Source of the DNA: Rhodococcus sp. 06-462-5
GTDB lineage: Bacteria > Actinomycetota > Actinomycetes > Mycobacteriales > Mycobacteriaceae
Assembly (NCBI RefSeq): GCF_002258315.1
Contig: NZ_NOYD01000015.1
Coordinates: 1-64,000 of the forward strand
Length of the DNA: 64,000 nucleotides
Direction of reading: 5' to 3'
This document shows, piece after piece, positions 60,782 through 64,000 of this stretch. The notes beneath the pieces were generated by a model. The model was not told the DNA's origin, did not search any database, and saw only the letters and a list, made by a program, of their open reading frames with translations. Made by a program: the position numbers and the translations under genes. Within the stretch, counting starts at the first letter, position 1. Each line of letters opens with the position of its first letter.

Positions 60782-61507
60782 ATGGCGAAGTTCGACGGCC
60801 GGAGAATCTTGGTGACCGGCGCCAGCGGCGGTATCGGCTCGGCGACGGTGCGACGGCTCGTGGCCGACGGTGCCGATGTCGTCGCCGCGGGCCAGTCGGT
60901 GGATGCACTGGACAAGCTCGCCGACGAGACCGGTGCACAGCCTCTGGCCTTCGATCTGACGTCGGAAGACAGCGTGCGTGACGCCGTTGCAGACCTGGAA
61001 CTGTACGGGGTGGTGAACTGCGCGGGCTTCGGCGGCGAGATCGCGACGCCTCAGGACACCGACATCTCGGTCTTCGACAAGGTCATCGCCATCAACGCGC
61101 GCGGCGCTCTGCTCGTCATCAAGTACACCGTCCCCGCGATGATCGCCGCCGGTGTCGGATCGATCGTGAACGTCTCGAGCCAGGCCAGTCTCGTCGCTCT
61201 GACGGGCCACATCTCCTACGGTTCCTCGAAAGCCGCTCTGGACAACATCACTCGCGTCTCGGCCCTCGAACTCGGTCGCCATGGAATCCGGGTCAACGGG
61301 GTCAATCCGACCGTCGTGATGACGGAGATGTCCGCGTTCTACTGGGGCCGTCCGGAGATCGAGGAGCCGTTCCTGGCACAGATGCCGTTGGGTCGCTGGG
61401 CCACCGAGGACGAGATTGCCGCGCCGATTGCCTTCTTGTTGAGCGATGATGCTTCCATGGTGACGGGAGTGTCGTTGCCGGTGGACGGCGGCTACACCAG
61501 TCGATGA
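60782..61507 (+). CDS. Short-chain dehydrogenase/reductase
   Basis: A 241-residue classical SDR: nucleotide-binding TGASGGIG (12-19), the NAG-type motif VVNCAGFGG, SSQASLVALTGHISYGSSKA with catalytic Ser, Tyr-x3-Lys, and NPTVVMTEM. The short coenzyme loop and size resemble L-xylulose reductase/carbonyl reductase-like enzymes. Within the polyol module it probably interconverts a sugar alcohol and ketose. The ATG at 60782 starts the usual N-terminus. The LacI gene follows 31 bp later. Confidence 0.85.
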   Translation: MAKFDGRRILVTGASGGIGSATVRRLVADGADVVAAGQSVDALDKLADETGAQPLAFDLTSEDSVRDAVADLELYGVVNCAGFGGEIATPQDTDISVFDKVIAINARGALLVIKYTVPAMIAAGVGSIVNVSSQASLVALTGHISYGSSKAALDNITRVSALELGRHGIRVNGVNPTVVMTEMSAFYWGRPEIEEPFLAQMPLGRWATEDEIAAPIAFLLSDDASMVTGVSLPVDGGYTSR

Positions 61508-61538
61508 CGAGCGGACGACGAGCAGACGGGGGTAGATC

Positions 61539-62540
61539 ATGACCACGATGCAGGATGTCGCGGCACTGGCCAGGGTCAGCGCCAAGACCGTCTCACGGGT
61601 GTACAACAACGACCCGCACGTCGACCCCGACACGCGCGCTCGTGTCACCGATGCGCTGAATTCGCTCAATTACGTTCCGAACACGATGGCGACGTCGTTT
61701 CGCAACGGTCAAGCGGCGGCAATCGGTGTGGCCGTGCCCGATATCGACGATCCGTTCTTCTCCTCCATCGCACGCGCGGTGGAGGAGCGTGCCCGCGAGG
61801 ACGACATGGCCGTGCTGGTCACCAGTCTGGGGCACGACGGTGATCAGGAGCAGGCCCTGGTCGAGTCGCTGCTGCGGAGGCAGTTGAGCGGCTTGATCAT
61901 TGCACCCACGGGTGCCGATCACGGTTATCTGGAGCGGTGGATCGACAAGACTCCGACGGTCTTCGTCGATCGCGGACCCGACGGCCTCAAGGCCGACAGC
62001 TTCGTCGACGACGATCACGGCGGGGCGGTGCTGGCCACCGATCATCTTCTCGATCTGGGCCATACCCGGATCGCCGTGATCGGCGACAGTGCCAATATTC
62101 CGACCAGCCGCAATCGGCTCGAGGGATATCGAGAGTCGTTGCAGGCCAAAGGAATCGAGTTCGACGAATCCCTCGTTGCGCTCGGCGTCATGGGCCGCGA
62201 CGATGCACGCAGCGCCCTGACCGCGCTGACCGCGCTCGACGATCCTCCGACTGCGCTGTTTCTCTCCAACGCACGCGTAGCCATGGCCTGTGTTCCCGTT
62301 CTGCAGCAGATGAACTTGCTGCATCTGGCGTTCGTCGGATTCGGCGACTTTCCCCTTGCCGATGCCGTGATGCCACCGGTGACGGTGATCGATCAGAATC
62401 CTGCTCGGCTCGGCCGGCTGGCCATCGAGCGGCTACTGGGACGGATCGAGAATCCGAGTAAGCGCTACAAGCGCCGCAACATCCTCGGGGTCGAGCTGAT
62501 CGAACGCCAATCTTGCACTCCTGGAACCGATCACCGCTGA
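61539..62540 (+). CDS. LacI-family transcriptional regulator
   Basis: A 333-residue protein. The HTH is MQDVAALARVSAKTVSRVYN (about 4-23) with the hinge at 50-60, followed by a periplasmic-binding-protein-like ligand domain (GVAVPDIDDPFFSSIARAVE, IAVIGDSANIPTSRNRLEGY). Located 31 bp after the SDR gene, it is the obvious regulator of the importer and dehydrogenase genes through the operators at 60549-60566 and 60697-60750. Ligand unknown. Confidence 0.9.
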   Translation: MTTMQDVAALARVSAKTVSRVYNNDPHVDPDTRARVTDALNSLNYVPNTMATSFRNGQAAAIGVAVPDIDDPFFSSIARAVEERAREDDMAVLVTSLGHDGDQEQALVESLLRRQLSGLIIAPTGADHGYLERWIDKTPTVFVDRGPDGLKADSFVDDDHGGAVLATDHLLDLGHTRIAVIGDSANIPTSRNRLEGYRESLQAKGIEFDESLVALGVMGRDDARSALTALTALDDPPTALFLSNARVAMACVPVLQQMNLLHLAFVGFGDFPLADAVMPPVTVIDQNPARLGRLAIERLLGRIENPSKRYKRRNILGVELIERQSCTPGTDHR

Positions 62541-63112
62541 GACTGGTCCTCGAGCGCGTGCGCGACCAGATCGACCTGCAGTGCGGTCGACAGCTCGGCA
62601 TCGACCCGCAGATGGGGAACGAGCGGCTTCTCCGCCGGAGCGTCCACCGACCGATGTACGTCGCGTTCCGCCCCGCGCGCGGCGCGTCGACGCGCCAAGA
62701 GCTCGGGTGAGCCGTCGACGTGTACGACCAACGTCTCGGCCGGGGCCAGGTTCGCGACCAGTTGTTCCCACTCCTCGCCTGCAGTCAGCTCACGGGTGAA
62801 CGGTGCGACCAGAACGGGCCGCAGGCCGGTCTCCACGAGGTCCCGCGCAGCTGCGAGCAGCACTGCGTATCGGCCGGCCCTGATGCGTTCCGAGTGCGGG
62901 CTCGGACCGTTCCAGTGCGGGCCGTCCAGAACCGAATCCAGTTCGTCCAGAAGCGGATTGGTGAGCGTGTCGAGATCGAGCAAAGGGATGCGGAAGCGGC
63001 GCGCCAGCTCGCGTCCCAGGGTGGTCTTTCCACTTCCTGCAGCACCCGCGACGAGAAGAACCGGCAGTTGATCCCGATCGATCACGGAGACGTCTTGACA
63101 GACATGAGGCAT
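62531..63112 (-). CDS. P-loop kinase, gluconate/shikimate-kinase-like
   Basis: A roughly 193-residue P-loop NTPase: Walker A VAGAAGSGKTTLGREL, DLDTLTNPLLDEL resembling the substrate-binding Asp region of small-molecule kinases, then DGSPELLARRRAARGAERDV (LID-like arginines). It probably phosphorylates a sugar or sugar acid in this module, but the substrate is not clear. The ATG at 63112 is preferred: a TATGAT -10-like box lies just upstream, implying a leaderless mRNA. Two in-frame ATGs upstream (to 63133) are less likely. Convergent with lacI, overlapping by 10 bp. Confidence 0.65.
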   Translation of the reverse strand: MPHVCQDVSVIDRDQLPVLLVAGAAGSGKTTLGRELARRFRIPLLDLDTLTNPLLDELDSVLDGPHWNGPSPHSERIRAGRYAVLLAAARDLVETGLRPVLVAPFTRELTAGEEWEQLVANLAPAETLVVHVDGSPELLARRRAARGAERDVHRSVDAPAEKPLVPHLRVDAELSTALQVDLVAHALEDQSQR

Positions 63113-63187
63113 AGCGGGAATCATACAAGACAACGTTGTCTCGCACCTCTGCTACAGCGAACACAAACCCTCCGATCGAGAGTCCAC

Positions 63188-64000
63188 GTGACCGAGCGCG
63201 CAAGCATCAAAGACGTCGCCGCATTGGCAGGCGTCAGCTTCAAGACCGTCTCCCGTGTCGTCAACGGCGTGGACACGGTCTTGCCCGAGCTGCGCGAACG
63301 CGTCGAGGCCGCGGTGCAGACGCTGAACTACGTCCCCAATTCGGCTGCGCGGTCGCTGAAATCGGGATCGGGCAACACCATCGGGATCGTCGTCGATTCC
63401 ATCGACGACGTGTTCTTCGCATCGTTGGTCAGTGCAGTCGAGGATCGGGCTCTCGAACACGGACTGGCCGTCATCGTCGGCAGCACCGGGTTCGACGCCC
63501 AGCGCGAACGTGACCAGCTGGCGCTGCTGGCCGGTCAACACGTGCGGGGCATCATTCTCGCGCCGGTCGGCGACCACAGCGATTTCCTCGTGCCGCGTCG
63601 TCGAACACTTCCAACGGTCACCATCGACCGTTCCGTCCCGGGTTTCGATTCGGTCATCGTCGACGACTACGGTGCTGCCAAACGGGCCGTCGAGAAATTG
63701 GTCGAGGGCGGCCACACCCGAATTGCGTTGCTCGGCTTCGACGATCGACTGCAGACGGCACAGTTGCGCCGTGAGGCGTACTTCGATGTTCTCGCGGACC
63801 TCGGCCAGAAGCCGGACGTGGCACTTGCTCCCCCGGTGTCGCACGCCGCTGATTCGGTGAGGCCCGTCGTCAAGAGCCTTCTGGCACTGCGTAACCCGCC
63901 GACTGCCTTCTTCGTAGCCAACGCGCGGCATGCGACGGCGGTCGTCTCGGTGCTGCACGAAATCGATCGCACCGACGTGGCGATGGTCTCGTTCGGCAAC
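63188..64000 (+). CDS. LacI-family regulator, cut by the window end
   Basis: At least 271 residues read in frame from GTG 63188 to the last base. HTH IKDVAALAGVSFKTVSRVVN, hinge region VPNSAARSLKSGSGNTIGIV, then a ligand-binding domain (HVRGIILAPVGDHSDFLV, GHTRIALLGFDD). It is divergent from the P-loop kinase gene with a 75-bp gap. A second LacI protein of the same type as the one at 61539, it may control the kinase gene. The C-terminus is missing. Confidence 0.88.
   Translation, partial: MTERASIKDVAALAGVSFKTVSRVVNGVDTVLPELRERVEAAVQTLNYVPNSAARSLKSGSGNTIGIVVDSIDDVFFASLVSAVEDRALEHGLAVIVGSTGFDAQRERDQLALLAGQHVRGIILAPVGDHSDFLVPRRRTLPTVTIDRSVPGFDSVIVDDYGAAKRAVEKLVEGGHTRIALLGFDDRLQTAQLRREAYFDVLADLGQKPDVALAPPVSHAADSVRPVVKSLLALRNPPTAFFVANARHATAVVSVLHEIDRTDVAMVSFGN

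Noticed and set aside
1..64000. CRISPR arrays, insertion sequences, integrases, prophage or tRNA genes
   Set aside because: No regularly spaced repeats, transposase or integrase motifs, phage structural genes or tRNA-like cloverleaf sequences were found by eye; a tRNA scan would be decisive.

Overview
The window is high-GC DNA with actinobacterial gene content: a RecCBD operon, an FprB-type ferredoxin/ferredoxin reductase, a DUF3558 lipoprotein, a SigG-like ECF sigma factor with a SnoaL-like tail, many GTG starts and tight ATGA stop/start overlaps. Together these suggest Rhodococcus or a close Mycobacteriales relative. The species call is inference. Base 1 lies just upstream of an rRNA operon that runs leftwards off the window, so the left edge is probably an assembly break at the rRNA repeat. 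The right edge cuts a LacI-family gene.

Layout. 1-400: rrn leader and promoter, minus strand. 403-7730: two divergent operons, ridA-like/iclR/kdgK (minus) and PLP deaminase/N-acyl-D-amino-acid deacylase-like/KDPG aldolase/GntP permease (plus). They face each other across a palindrome-rich gap and read as a complete route from an N-acylated 2-amino-2-deoxy sugar acid to pyruvate and glyceraldehyde-3-phosphate. N-acetyl-D-glucosaminate, an oxidised chitin end product, is the best candidate substrate. 7765-16974: housekeeping and unknown genes (FAD reductase, AroQ-like protein, VOC protein, SigG-like sigma factor, RelA/SpoT-domain protein, DUF2079 protein, CysJ-like reductase, YbjN/TY-Chap-like protein). 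16993-25465: recC-recB-recD. 25612-30219: VOC protein, excalibur protein, then a macrodomain/ADP-ribosylglycohydrolase pair divergent from an NrtR regulator, then an acidic unknown protein. 30311-43172: second YbjN-like protein, AurF-type diiron oxygenase plus FprB, secreted SxxK protein, DUF2786 protein, acyl-CoA synthetase, ABC-F ATPase, APH(3')-like kinase, YdcF/SanA protein, dicarboxylate symporter.

43233-55909: small regulator-effector units: DUF3558 lipoprotein pair, DUF998 protein, alpha/beta hydrolase with divergent TetR, ArsR plus SRPBCC, beta-propeller lipoprotein, DedA, a tiny LuxR-type protein opposite a tandem TetR protein, DUF1648 protein opposite a solitary DNA adenine methyltransferase, ArsR opposite a PRISE-like reductase, and a thioesterase. 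55897-64000: a polyol/sugar module with mannitol-dehydrogenase-family oxidoreductase, three-part ABC importer, SDR, LacI regulator, P-loop kinase and a second, truncated LacI gene, with perfect and degenerate LacI-type operators in the 407-bp divergent promoter.

I saw no CRISPR array, transposase, integrase, prophage block or tRNA. The strongest candidate for a little-described system is the amino-sugar-acid module at 403-7730. The ADP-ribose/NrtR unit, the tandem TetR protein, the RelA/SpoT-domain protein with an extra C-terminal domain, and the solitary adenine methyltransferase are the next most worth testing.
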